Origin: Mobilitalea torta
GTDB lineage: Bacteria > Bacillota > Clostridia > Lachnospirales > Lachnospiraceae
Assembly: GCF_050433395.1 (NCBI RefSeq)
Contig: NZ_JBNPXH010000016.1
Location: forward strand, 84,809 to 148,808
Direction: 5' to 3'
Length of the DNA: 64,000 nucleotides
Positions within the stretch are counted from its first letter, which is position 1. Every line of letters begins with the position of its first letter. The notes under the pieces are model-generated. The model saw nothing but the letters and a program-made list of their open reading frames with translations, did not search any database and was not told the DNA's origin. A program made the translations under genes and the position numbers. Shown piece by piece: positions 18,870 through 27,276 of this stretch.

Positions 18870-19913
18870 ATGATTGAATTATCAGATAAACGAATTCAGA
18901 AGTACCTGACACCGTACCGCTGTCCCGAACCGGTTCTCCATGGATCGGGAGAGGAAGGAGCCTTTGACCGGATGGCGGTGGATATTCCCTTTGTATTCTG
19001 GCATAACGGGCAGTTTTATATGCTGTACACCGGATTTGACGGAAAGGGCTACCAGTCTGCTCTGGCAGTCAGTGAGGATCTGCTTCACTGGACCCATAAG
19101 GGGGTAATTCTGAAGAAGAACCCGGACAGTGACCGATGGGACCGAATCGGCGGAGCCGCAACCTGGATGATCAAGGAAAGTGATGATTTGTGGGAGCTTC
19201 CCCGCCTAAGAAAGGTGGACGGGAAGTACTGGATGGTATATCATTCCTATCCCAACACCGGATATGAGAATGGCCCGGCAGAAATCGGCCTTGCCTGGAC
19301 GGAGGACGAAGAGCTGCTGGATTGGAATTTCCCGGAGCGGCCGGTTTTCTCCTGGAGAGAGGGTGCGGACTGGGAAGCCGGAGGGCTTTATAAGGCCTGC
19401 ATTATTGAAAAGGAAGGAACCTGGTATATGTTCTACAATGCCAAGGACAAAGCAGAGCGCTGGATAGAGCAGACAGGCATGGCATATTCGGCCGATCTGA
19501 AGAACTGGACCCGCTGTGAGGCCAATCCCCTGTTGCGGGTGAACCGGGAATCCTGGGATGAAAGATTTGTATCAGATCCCTATATTGTAAGAGACGGCAA
19601 CATCTGGGTGAACTATTATTTTGGATACGGAAAGGTCTATGAGGACGGGCATACCCACGCCCAGGAAGGGCTTGCCCTCTCCTCCGACCTGATCCGCTGG
19701 GAGAAGGTAAGAGAGCCAATCCTTGCTTACGGAGAGCCCGGCAGCATTGACAGCGGCCACATTCATAAAGCATCCATCGTGTATTATAAGGATGTGCTGT
19801 ATCATTTCTACTGTGCCACACGCCCCGGAAAAGAGGGCGATCCGACGCAGGCTTACGGGGAATACCGGACCATCTGTGTCGCGGCCAGTAAGCCGGTGTG
19901 GGAGATAAAATAA
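18870..19913 (+). CDS. Five-bladed beta-propeller glycoside hydrolase (GH43/GH117/GH130-like)
   Basis: A 347-residue protein whose repeating blade motifs (PFVFWHNGQFYMLYTG, GTWYMFYNAKD, DPYIVRDGNIWVNYYFG, VLYHFYCATRPG) mark a five-bladed propeller of the GH43/32/117/130 superfamily. Acidic and His residues in VDIPF, EAGGLYK, VSDPYIV and DSGHIHK are candidates for the catalytic centre. There is no signal peptide. The ATG at 18870 follows AAGGAGGG (18853-18860). It lies 25 bases after the GH2 gene in the hydrolase operon. Family placement below superfamily level is uncertain; such proteins range from arabinofuranosidases to phosphorylases. Confidence 0.75.
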   Translation: MIELSDKRIQKYLTPYRCPEPVLHGSGEEGAFDRMAVDIPFVFWHNGQFYMLYTGFDGKGYQSALAVSEDLLHWTHKGVILKKNPDSDRWDRIGGAATWMIKESDDLWELPRLRKVDGKYWMVYHSYPNTGYENGPAEIGLAWTEDEELLDWNFPERPVFSWREGADWEAGGLYKACIIEKEGTWYMFYNAKDKAERWIEQTGMAYSADLKNWTRCEANPLLRVNRESWDERFVSDPYIVRDGNIWVNYYFGYGKVYEDGHTHAQEGLALSSDLIRWEKVREPILAYGEPGSIDSGHIHKASIVYYKDVLYHFYCATRPGKEGDPTQAYGEYRTICVAASKPVWEIK

Positions 19914-19933
19914 CGGTCCGGCTGAGGACAAAA

Positions 19934-19976
19934 GGAATACGTTCCTTTCCCGCATAGAGGGAGGGGAGCGTATTCC
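19934..19976 (+). terminator. Hairpin after the propeller hydrolase gene
   Basis: GGAATACGTTCC and GGAGCGTATTCC form an imperfect stem with a short loop, 20 bases after the stop. The tail TTAATGAAG is not a strong U-tract, so termination may be partial and allow read-through to the second half of the hydrolase cluster. Confidence 0.5.
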
Positions 19977-19985
19977 TTAATGAAG

Positions 19986-20033
19986 AAAGCAGTGCGCAAT
20001 CTCAATGAAAAAGCAGTGCACAATCTCAATGAA
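19986..20033 (+). repeat. Two tandem 24-bp repeats plus a remnant
   Basis: AAAGCAGTGCGCAATCTCAATGAA-type units at 19986-20009 and 20010-20033 differ at one base, and a truncated third start (AAAACATTGCGG) follows. They sit in the 208-base gap before the second GH106-like gene. Confidence 0.75.
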
Positions 20034-20121
20034 AAAACATTGCGGAAGGATAACAATGGTTTTATTCGACAGAACATGCCGCGGAAACAATATGGGATAC
20101 GATGGAAAGATGAGGTAAGCC

Positions 20122-22710
20122 ATGGAACGATTACAAACATTATTACAAGGGAATGTTACCAGCCACATTCTGCCCTTCCTTTGGATGAAAGGGGAAGACA
20201 ATGCCATCATTCGGGAAGAGCTGGATAAAATTGAAGAATGCGGTATCCGGGAGATCTGCCTGGAGTCCAGGCCCCATCCGGATTTCTGCGGCAAGGGCTG
20301 GTGGGAGAATCTGGACTTCATTATGCCGGAGGCCAGAAAAAGAGGAATGAAGGTATGGATTCTGGATGATGATAAGTTTCCTACCGGACATGCCAACGGG
20401 GGCTTTATTAAGCATCCTGAAAAAAAGAAAGTCTATCTGGCGGAGCGCCATATGGATATTATGGGGCCTTGCCGCAGCGGTGCGGTGCTGGTAGAGAATT
20501 TTATGCAGCTGGACGGAAAGCTGCTGGGAATACTGGCTCTCCCCAAGCCGGACGGGGAGACCCTGGCTGTCAGCCGGGAAGGCGGAATTGATCTGACCCA
20601 CCAATATGAGAACGGTTTCGTCTATTTTGATCTGCCGGAGGGAGCCTACCGGCTGTTTGTTCTGTTCACCACCCAGAAGGGCGGCGGACGGGAAGACTAC
20701 ATGAACTTAATTGATTCTGATTCCGTCAGAGTACTGATTGATGAAGTATATGAGAAGCATTATGAGCGTTATGAAGAGTATTTCGGGAGTACCATTGCAG
20801 GATTTTTCTCTGATGAGCCGGAGCTGGGCAATGTACAGGGCTACCCTTTTGATGATGTTCTGGGACAGAAGGATAAGCGGCTTCCCTGGAGCAGGCAGCT
20901 GGAAGAAGCGCTGCGGGGCAGATGGGGAGAGGATTTTCTGAGCTTACTCCCGGCGCTTTGGTATGAAGCAGGAGAAAAGACGGTATCGGTCCGCTCCGAA
21001 TATATGGATGAGATGACGAGGCTGGTGAAAATCTGTTTTTCCGGCCAGCTGGGAAGCTGGTGTGAAGAGCGCGGGGTAGAGTACATCGGACATATTATTG
21101 AGGATGACAATGCCCATGCCAGGATGGCCTGCAGCATCGGACATTATTTCCGGGAGATGGAAGGGCAGCATATGGCCGGGATTGATGTGGTGCATCATCA
21201 GATTGTGCCCGGATTCACCGAGCCGGTGCATCAATGGATTGCCGGGGACCGGGACGGCGAGTTCTTCCATTACGGGCTGGCCAAGCTGGGAAGCTCCGCG
21301 GCGCATATCCAGGAAAATAAAAAGGATCGGGCACTCTGTGAGATCTTCGGCAACTATGGATGGGCCGAGGGGAATTCCTTTATGAAATGGCTGACGAACC
21401 ATATGCTGGTCAGGGGTATCAATGAGTTTACACCCCATGCGTTTTCCATGAGCTATCCGGATCGGGACTGCCCGCCTCATTTTTATGCCAGGGGCAATAA
21501 TCCGGGCTTCGGCTGCTTTACCCAGCTGATGAAATATATGAACCGCGGCGCCCATCTGTTAAGCGGAGGCATCCATCTGGCGGATGCGGCTATTTTGTAC
21601 CATGCGGAGGCTGAATGGAGCGGAGGCAGGACGATGTATTTTCAGAAGCCGGGCCGCCGGCTGATGGAGCATCAGCTGGATTATGATGTTATTCCGGCGG
21701 ATGCGCTGAGATCGGCGGCGGTGGAGAAAGGGCAGCTGGTGATCCGGAGAGAGAACTATCCCTGCTTGATACTGCCCTATGCCCAGTACCTGGATGCGGA
21801 AGTGGTTCGGTTTGTCGCCGCCGCAGCGCCTCAGGGGCTGAGGGTGTTTGTGATTGATGCCCTGCCGGAAGGAGATACCAGGGGAGAGGCGCTTCCTGCA
21901 GGCTGGGACCGGAAGGTGAGGGTGGTAGGCCTGGAAAGTATCGCGGAGGAAGTGGCGAAGCTGGAGACAGGATTGGGAAGCAGGGAGCTTACGGTAACCG
22001 GCGGGATACCGGAGCTTCGCAGCATGGTGATTCGCCGGCCGGATGGCCTGACCGCCATGTATTTCAACGAGAGCGTATCCCGGAAGGTGCAGGCACAGCT
22101 TCTGGTCCGGAATAAAGAATATGGGTGTGTGACCGTATATGATCCATGGAATCACAGGGCAGATGAGTATGGGATAGAGGAACACAGAATTCCGCTCTGC
22201 CTCGAGCCGGGAGAAGCTGTTTTTCTATGCCTGGAGAAAAAAACGGCGGAGGGAAGCTTTCCCGGGCGGTCCGGCGAGAAGACTCTGTGTCTGGACTGGA
22301 GAGTGTCCAGGCGCGGGGAGTTGGGAGAGGAATTTGCAGAAGAGCTTCTGCTGAAAGCAGGAGAAGAGCTTCCTAATCTTAACGGGCCCGGTTATTGGCC
22401 CGCCTTTACCGGAACCTACCGGTATGAAGGAGCCTTTGTACAGGAAAAAGCCGCGGGGCAGCGTTATATGCTAATGCTTCCGGAGGCATCGGACTGTGTG
22501 AGAGTTTGGATAAATGGTACGGATCGGGGCTATCTCGCCGGATTCCCTGGCAGAGTTGATATAACGGAAGAACTTTGTGACGGTGAAAACCGGTTGATAT
22601 TGGAGGTGACCACGACCCTGGTATGGAAGAGAAAGGACGGGGCCTCCACCCATTTGCAGATCCCGGCAACCGGAATTACCAAAGAGCCCGTGCTGGAGTG
22701 GTATCGATAA
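20122..22710 (+). CDS. Second GH106-like glycoside hydrolase
   Basis: An 862-residue relative of the 9250 gene product, again with a TIM-barrel start (GIREICLESRPHPDF, WILDDDKFPTGHANGG) in place of the GAHLHPRTGL segment. The motifs FFSDEP (near 234) and CEIFGNYGW (near 412) match the paired acidic motifs of the larger paralogue, and a C-terminal beta module closes the protein. It is about 230 residues shorter than that paralogue. A GAGGT lies upstream of the ATG at 20122. Cytoplasmic, no signal peptide. Two diverged members in one locus suggest two different linkages; assignment as rhamnosidase is by family only. Confidence 0.75.
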   Translation: MERLQTLLQGNVTSHILPFLWMKGEDNAIIREELDKIEECGIREICLESRPHPDFCGKGWWENLDFIMPEARKRGMKVWILDDDKFPTGHANGGFIKHPEKKKVYLAERHMDIMGPCRSGAVLVENFMQLDGKLLGILALPKPDGETLAVSREGGIDLTHQYENGFVYFDLPEGAYRLFVLFTTQKGGGREDYMNLIDSDSVRVLIDEVYEKHYERYEEYFGSTIAGFFSDEPELGNVQGYPFDDVLGQKDKRLPWSRQLEEALRGRWGEDFLSLLPALWYEAGEKTVSVRSEYMDEMTRLVKICFSGQLGSWCEERGVEYIGHIIEDDNAHARMACSIGHYFREMEGQHMAGIDVVHHQIVPGFTEPVHQWIAGDRDGEFFHYGLAKLGSSAAHIQENKKDRALCEIFGNYGWAEGNSFMKWLTNHMLVRGINEFTPHAFSMSYPDRDCPPHFYARGNNPGFGCFTQLMKYMNRGAHLLSGGIHLADAAILYHAEAEWSGGRTMYFQKPGRRLMEHQLDYDVIPADALRSAAVEKGQLVIRRENYPCLILPYAQYLDAEVVRFVAAAAPQGLRVFVIDALPEGDTRGEALPAGWDRKVRVVGLESIAEEVAKLETGLGSRELTVTGGIPELRSMVIRRPDGLTAMYFNESVSRKVQAQLLVRNKEYGCVTVYDPWNHRADEYGIEEHRIPLCLEPGEAVFLCLEKKTAEGSFPGRSGEKTLCLDWRVSRRGELGEEFAEELLLKAGEELPNLNGPGYWPAFTGTYRYEGAFVQEKAAGQRYMLMLPEASDCVRVWINGTDRGYLAGFPGRVDITEELCDGENRLILEVTTTLVWKRKDGASTHLQIPATGITKEPVLEWYR

Positions 22711-22769
22711 GAGGAGATCTGCTTCCTGCGGGTCATTTGAAGACAATGAGAAAGGACATGGTAATTAAC

Positions 22770-24887
22770 ATGGAAAAATCAATTTTATTTCCCCAAACAG
22801 GTGGTTTTGTTCACGGATGTGATTATAATCCGGAGCAATGGCTGGACCGTCCGGATATCTTAGCGGAGGATATCCGGATGATGAAGAAGGCGGGAGTGAA
22901 CAGTGTCACATTGGGCATGTTCTCCTGGTCCTTTTTGGAGCCGGTGGAAGGGGAATTTCAGTTTGGATGGCTGAGAGAGATAATCGATCGCTTGTATGAG
23001 AACGGAATTTACACAATCCTGGGCACCCCCTCCGGAGCACGTCCCGCCTGGCTGGACGCGGCATATCCCGAGGCGATGCGGGTCAGCAAACAGGATGTGC
23101 GCAACCATCACGGTGTCAGGCACAACCATTGCATGAGTTCCCTGCGTTACAGGGAGAAGGTGGCAATCCTTGACCGCAGGCTGGCGGAAGAATTCGGCTC
23201 CCATCCCGGTCTGCTGATGTATCATATTTCCAATGAGCTGGGGGGAGATTGCTACTGCCCTCTGTGTGTGGAGCGTTTCCAAAGCTACCTGGCGGAGAAA
23301 TTCGACCACGATATTGAAAAGCTGAACCAGGCATGGTGGACGGCCTTCTGGAGCCACCGGTATAATAATTTTCAGCAGATCGAGCCGCCCTTTGCCAATG
23401 GGGAGGGCAGTATTATGGGGCTGAACCTGGAATGGAAGCGTTTCACCACCTGGAATATGACTGATTTTATGAAATTTGAGATTGCTGCTCTGAGGGAGGT
23501 AACACCGGACATCCCGGTAACCACCAACTTCATGATGCTGTACAACGGACTGGACTACCGCAAAATGGCGGAGGAAGTGGATGTCATCTCCTGGGACAGC
23601 TATCCCAGGTTCCATAACGACCGGGAATCCTTATATGATACCATGGCGGAGTATGCCTTTCACCATGCGGTGATGCGCTCCATGAAGAAGGAGAAGCCCT
23701 TCATGCTGATGGAAAGTGCGCCGGGCCTTGTGAACTGGCATCCCTATAACAAATTGAAACGTCCCGGTGTGCACAGGCTGGCCTGTCTTCAGGCAATTGC
23801 CTGCGGCTCCGATACGGTGCAGTATTTCCAGTGGCGTAAGGGCCGGGGGTCCTTTGAACAGTACCATGGCGCAGTGGTGGATCATCTGGGTACGGATGAC
23901 ACCAGAGTCTTCCTCGAGGTGGCGGAGGTGGGAGAGCTGCTGAGCCGGATATCTGCGGCAGCGGGAACCCTTGTAAAATCCAAAGCGGCTCTGTTATTCG
24001 ACTGGGATAACCGATGGGCGATTCAGGATGTGAAAGCATTAAGTGATGAGACAAAGCGTTACGAAGAAACCTGCATTGGAATCTGGAAGGAATTTCTGAA
24101 GCTGGGCGTAGAAATGGATGTTATCCCTTCTGACGGAGATTTTTCAGAATATAGCGTAATTGTCGCACCCATGCTGTATGTTCTGCAGCCCCGGACTGCT
24201 GCAAGGCTGAAGAGCTTTACGGAGCAGGGAGGGCAGCTGCTGGCTACCTATTTCACCGGATATGTGGATCAGAATCTGCTGTGCCATCTGGGAGGCTTTC
24301 CTGGAGATGGACTTTCGGAGCTTTTTGGCATCGTCAGTGAGGAGATTGATACCCTTTATCCCTCGGATCGGAATCAGATTCATTTTACAGAGGATTGGGT
24401 GAAGGAGGTAAGTGCCGAAGCAGGAACAGCTTCTGCTGCGGAAGAACAGTGGAACTGGGAAGTGAAGGACTATGCGGAGATCCTGAGGGTCAAGGATGCC
24501 AGGGTACTGGCCTGCTATAAAGAGGATTTCTATAAAGGAACGGCAGCTGTAACCTGTAAAACTTATGAGAGAAGTGAGCCGGCAGGATCGGACATGCCGG
24601 TAAAACAGGGCAGGGCATACTATGTTGCTGCCAGAAGCTGCCCCCGGCAAATGAGCGTTCTATTTGCCAAAATGCTGGAGGATGCGGGAATTGAGATAAA
24701 GAAGCTTCCTCAGGGCATTGAATACCATAGCAGAACAGGTGAGGAAGGAAGTTATGAGTTCTATCTGAACTGCCGGACAGAAGCGGTAACATTGGAGGGC
24801 TTGAACGGAGCGGATCTCATAACCGGTAATGCAGTGGAGGGCTCTCTTGAGCTGGGCGCCTACAGCGTAGCAGTGCTTCGTAAATAG
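22770..24887 (+). CDS. GH42 family beta-galactosidase
   Basis: A 705-residue GH42 enzyme that removes non-reducing beta-galactose by a retaining mechanism. Near the N-terminus is GCDYNPEQW; the acid/base Glu156 is in ISNELGG, the nucleophile Glu315 in LMESAPG, and the zinc-binding Cys cluster CYCPLC (161-166) follows the acid/base as usual. The A domain is followed by a trimerisation domain and a small C-terminal beta domain. The start is uncertain: in-frame ATGs occur at 22746, 22758 and 22770, with AAAGGA at 22751; 22770 gives the usual family N-terminus. It follows the GH106-like gene by 59 bases and precedes the GH140-like gene by 15. Confidence 0.92.
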   Translation: MEKSILFPQTGGFVHGCDYNPEQWLDRPDILAEDIRMMKKAGVNSVTLGMFSWSFLEPVEGEFQFGWLREIIDRLYENGIYTILGTPSGARPAWLDAAYPEAMRVSKQDVRNHHGVRHNHCMSSLRYREKVAILDRRLAEEFGSHPGLLMYHISNELGGDCYCPLCVERFQSYLAEKFDHDIEKLNQAWWTAFWSHRYNNFQQIEPPFANGEGSIMGLNLEWKRFTTWNMTDFMKFEIAALREVTPDIPVTTNFMMLYNGLDYRKMAEEVDVISWDSYPRFHNDRESLYDTMAEYAFHHAVMRSMKKEKPFMLMESAPGLVNWHPYNKLKRPGVHRLACLQAIACGSDTVQYFQWRKGRGSFEQYHGAVVDHLGTDDTRVFLEVAEVGELLSRISAAAGTLVKSKAALLFDWDNRWAIQDVKALSDETKRYEETCIGIWKEFLKLGVEMDVIPSDGDFSEYSVIVAPMLYVLQPRTAARLKSFTEQGGQLLATYFTGYVDQNLLCHLGGFPGDGLSELFGIVSEEIDTLYPSDRNQIHFTEDWVKEVSAEAGTASAAEEQWNWEVKDYAEILRVKDARVLACYKEDFYKGTAAVTCKTYERSEPAGSDMPVKQGRAYYVAARSCPRQMSVLFAKMLEDAGIEIKKLPQGIEYHSRTGEEGSYEFYLNCRTEAVTLEGLNGADLITGNAVEGSLELGAYSVAVLRK

Positions 24888-24902
24888 AAGGAGGAAGACA
24901 GG

Positions 24903-26225
24903 ATGAGATATAGCAAGCCCTGGGAGCAGGGAGAATTAAGGGTCACAGATAACGGCAGGTATTTCAGCATCGGAGAGGAGGCTTTCTTTTGGATGGGGGA
25001 TACCGCCTGGCTGTTGTTTCATCAGCTGACCCCGGAAGAAAGCTACTGCTATCTCAGGAATCGCAAGGAGCTGGGATACAATATTATTCTGGCTGATTTT
25101 ATTCATACTGCGAAGCAGCGCAATCTGGAAGGAGAAACCGCTCTGATAGACGGAGATTTCTCCAAGATCAATAAGGACGGCGGTTTCTGGAACCATGTGG
25201 ATAAGGTGCTTGAGATGGCAAAAGAGCTGGGGCTTTATATGGGAATTCTTCCTGTATGGGGCAGCAGTGTGGTAAATGGCGGTGATCTGACGGAAGAAAA
25301 TATGGATGGATATATGGATTTCATTCTTAGCCGTTATCATCATCTGCCCAATCTGGTCTGGATTGTAGGCGGTGATGTCCGGGGAGATGTGAATCCGGAG
25401 CTTTTCTCAAAAATGGGACGCAGGATGAAGCAGGACAGGCCGGACCGGCTGGTAGGATATCATCCTTTTGGCAGAACCAGCTCCGGCCTTTGGTTTCACG
25501 GTGAGGAATGGCTGGACTTCAATATGTTCCAGTCGGGACACCGAAGATATGACCAGACGCGGCTGGATGCATGGGATGATAACAGTCAGGCGGAAGGATG
25601 CTATGGAGAAGACAGCTGGAGATATGTGGAACGTGATTACGGGAGGACTCCTCCCAAGCCGGTTCTGGATGGCGAGCCCTCCTATGAATGGGTAGTCCAG
25701 GGACTGCATGATGATACCCAGCCTTACTGGAAGGCGGCGGATGTACGCCGCTATGCGTATTGGAGCGTGTTTGCAGGTGCCGCAGGGCATACCTACGGAC
25801 ATAATTCCATTATGCAGTTTTATCGGGATACCTCAGTGAAGGGAGCCTTCGGGGCAAAATATCTGTGGTCGGATTCCCTTCATCATCCCGGCGGGAGCCA
25901 GATGATTCATCTGGTGAGGTTAATGGAATCCGTAGATTATATCAATGGAAGATCTGCTCAGGAATATCTTCTCAGCAGTCAGGGAGAGCAGTACGATTAC
26001 ATCAGCGTATTTGCCGGAGCCAAGTATCTGTTGGCTTATACCTATACAGGAAGGGAAATCAGTCTTTCCCTGAGGGACTATGAAGGAGTAACGCTGGATG
26101 CTTACTGGATGGATCCGGTGACAGGGCTGCAGAGCTACATCTGCAATGTAACAGGGAAGGAACAGGTGACCTTCCAGCCGCCGGAGAGGGAAGACAGTAA
26201 GGATGTTGTCCTGGTAATACGGTAA
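24903..26225 (+). CDS. GH140-like apiosidase (DUF4038 type)
   Basis: A 440-residue protein of the apiosidase-like DUF4038 barrel followed by a small C-terminal domain once called collagen-binding. The pair of acidic residues expected for GH140 is present: Asp158 in IVGGDVRGD and Glu258 in VLDGEPSYEW. GH140 is known from the rhamnogalacturonan II system, where it cuts between apiose and galacturonic acid. It lacks a signal peptide, so here it would work on imported oligosaccharide. AGGAGGA lies just before the ATG at 24903. It is the last gene of the hydrolase cluster. Not every DUF4038 protein is a proven apiosidase, so the substrate is inferred. Confidence 0.8.
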   Translation: MRYSKPWEQGELRVTDNGRYFSIGEEAFFWMGDTAWLLFHQLTPEESYCYLRNRKELGYNIILADFIHTAKQRNLEGETALIDGDFSKINKDGGFWNHVDKVLEMAKELGLYMGILPVWGSSVVNGGDLTEENMDGYMDFILSRYHHLPNLVWIVGGDVRGDVNPELFSKMGRRMKQDRPDRLVGYHPFGRTSSGLWFHGEEWLDFNMFQSGHRRYDQTRLDAWDDNSQAEGCYGEDSWRYVERDYGRTPPKPVLDGEPSYEWVVQGLHDDTQPYWKAADVRRYAYWSVFAGAAGHTYGHNSIMQFYRDTSVKGAFGAKYLWSDSLHHPGGSQMIHLVRLMESVDYINGRSAQEYLLSSQGEQYDYISVFAGAKYLLAYTYTGREISLSLRDYEGVTLDAYWMDPVTGLQSYICNVTGKEQVTFQPPEREDSKDVVLVIR

Positions 26226-26394
26226 CAGGATAGATTCATTTTGAAACGGCCTTTTTTTGCGGAACATTCCAGGGAACCGGCATATAATGGAATTAAAATG
26301 ATCTTCAGCGGTGGGCAAGCAAAAGAGCATTGAAGTGCCCGGCAGAACGGGAGCGATTGATCTTGCCCCAGCTGATGGCAGGATAGAGGTTCAT

Positions 26395-26991
26395 ATGGCG
26401 AATAAGGCTGCGGATTCCAGAGGAACGATAACACAGCACGGCCGTAATTTACGGATCGAAAATGCTTTGGTGGAAGAGGTATTTACAAATAACAGAAGAA
26501 CCGGCAATATTTTAATATCCTATAGAATAGACGGCCAGAATGGTTTGGCTAGAATTGAGACGCTTCGGCTGAATGTAGACCAGGCCACCGTAATTACCAA
26601 TCAATTTGACCAGGAATTATGCTTGTGTGAAATCAGAACCGGAATGTGGATTGACGCGGAGTTTTCCTCTGCTATGACCAGAAGTATTCCTCCGCAGTCC
26701 GCGGCATACCGGATCGTCGTGCGCGGAGACAGCGCTTCTGTCAGTGTGACAACCGATCGGGTCGTTGATGTGAATGCCAGAAACAGATTCCTGCTTACCG
26801 GTAATCCCTACGATACAACTGACCAGATACGGTTTGTTGTCACCAATGCCACCTCCATCCTTGACCGGAATGGCCGTCCCATCAGGCTGGAAGCAATCCG
26901 CCCGGGCCAGATGGTAAGAATAGAGCATGCCAACTTCCAGACGGCGAGTATTCCTCCTCAGACTACGGCCTTCCGTATCCAGCTTCTTTAA
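26395..26991 (+). CDS. Duplicated-domain protein of unknown function
   Basis: A 198-residue soluble protein, not recognised. It contains two copies of a beta-rich unit: the first ends RTGMWIDAEF...SIPPQSAAYRIVV, the second RPGQMVRIEH...SIPPQTTAFRIQLL, each preceded by a hydrophobic strand with an A-T-x-I motif. No signal peptide, membrane segment or metal motif is visible. The ATG at 26395 has AGAGG five bases upstream; a GTG at 26311 would extend it by 28 residues but has no ribosome site. A TATAAT at 26283 could serve it. It stands alone after the hydrolase cluster and faces a minus-strand gene across a terminator. Confidence 0.7.
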   Translation: MANKAADSRGTITQHGRNLRIENALVEEVFTNNRRTGNILISYRIDGQNGLARIETLRLNVDQATVITNQFDQELCLCEIRTGMWIDAEFSSAMTRSIPPQSAAYRIVVRGDSASVSVTTDRVVDVNARNRFLLTGNPYDTTDQIRFVVTNATSILDRNGRPIRLEAIRPGQMVRIEHANFQTASIPPQTTAFRIQLL

Positions 26992-27076
26992 AATAAAGAG
27001 CTCGCTTACGCTGACGCACAATTGCCTTCAGGCAATATTCCCCTTACGCGCGGCATATGCATCCTGCGGAGCAAAC
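26992..27076. repeat. Dispersed intergenic repeat, copy B
   Basis: Begins AATAAAGAG and contains GCCTTCAGGCAATATTCCCC and GCATATGCATCCTGCGGAG, aligning with 5994-6068. A local hairpin, ATTGCCT-TC-AGGCAAT, is present in this copy. It starts at the stop codon of the duplicated-domain gene. Confidence 0.5.
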
Positions 27077-27129
27077 ATTGAGGGTATCGCCCCATCACTC
27101 TATATTTAGTGATTTGCGACACCCTCAAT
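27077..27129. terminator. Bidirectional terminator between converging genes
   Basis: ATTGAGGGTATCGC faces GCGACACCCTCAAT with one mismatch, and an inner ATCACT/AGTGAT pair extends the stem. It lies between the plus-strand gene ending at 26991 and the minus-strand gene ending at 27277. The rest of that gap (27130-27276) shows nothing further. Confidence 0.7.
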
Positions 27130-27276
27130 CTTTATGGTATTATTAGCAATCAACTATTATCGTCATTCAAAACAGCTGTTCCACTCCTTTACAAGTCTGA
27201 ACAATGTTTTCAAACAAAGGCAATATATCCCCGGGAATTCCCTTTTTACACATTGGCAGGGTTTTCATCATGGTTT

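Noticed and set aside
19980..20228. 82-codon leader frame before the second GH106-like gene
   Set aside because: Created by the 24-bp repeats, overlaps the real gene out of frame, and has no ribosome site.
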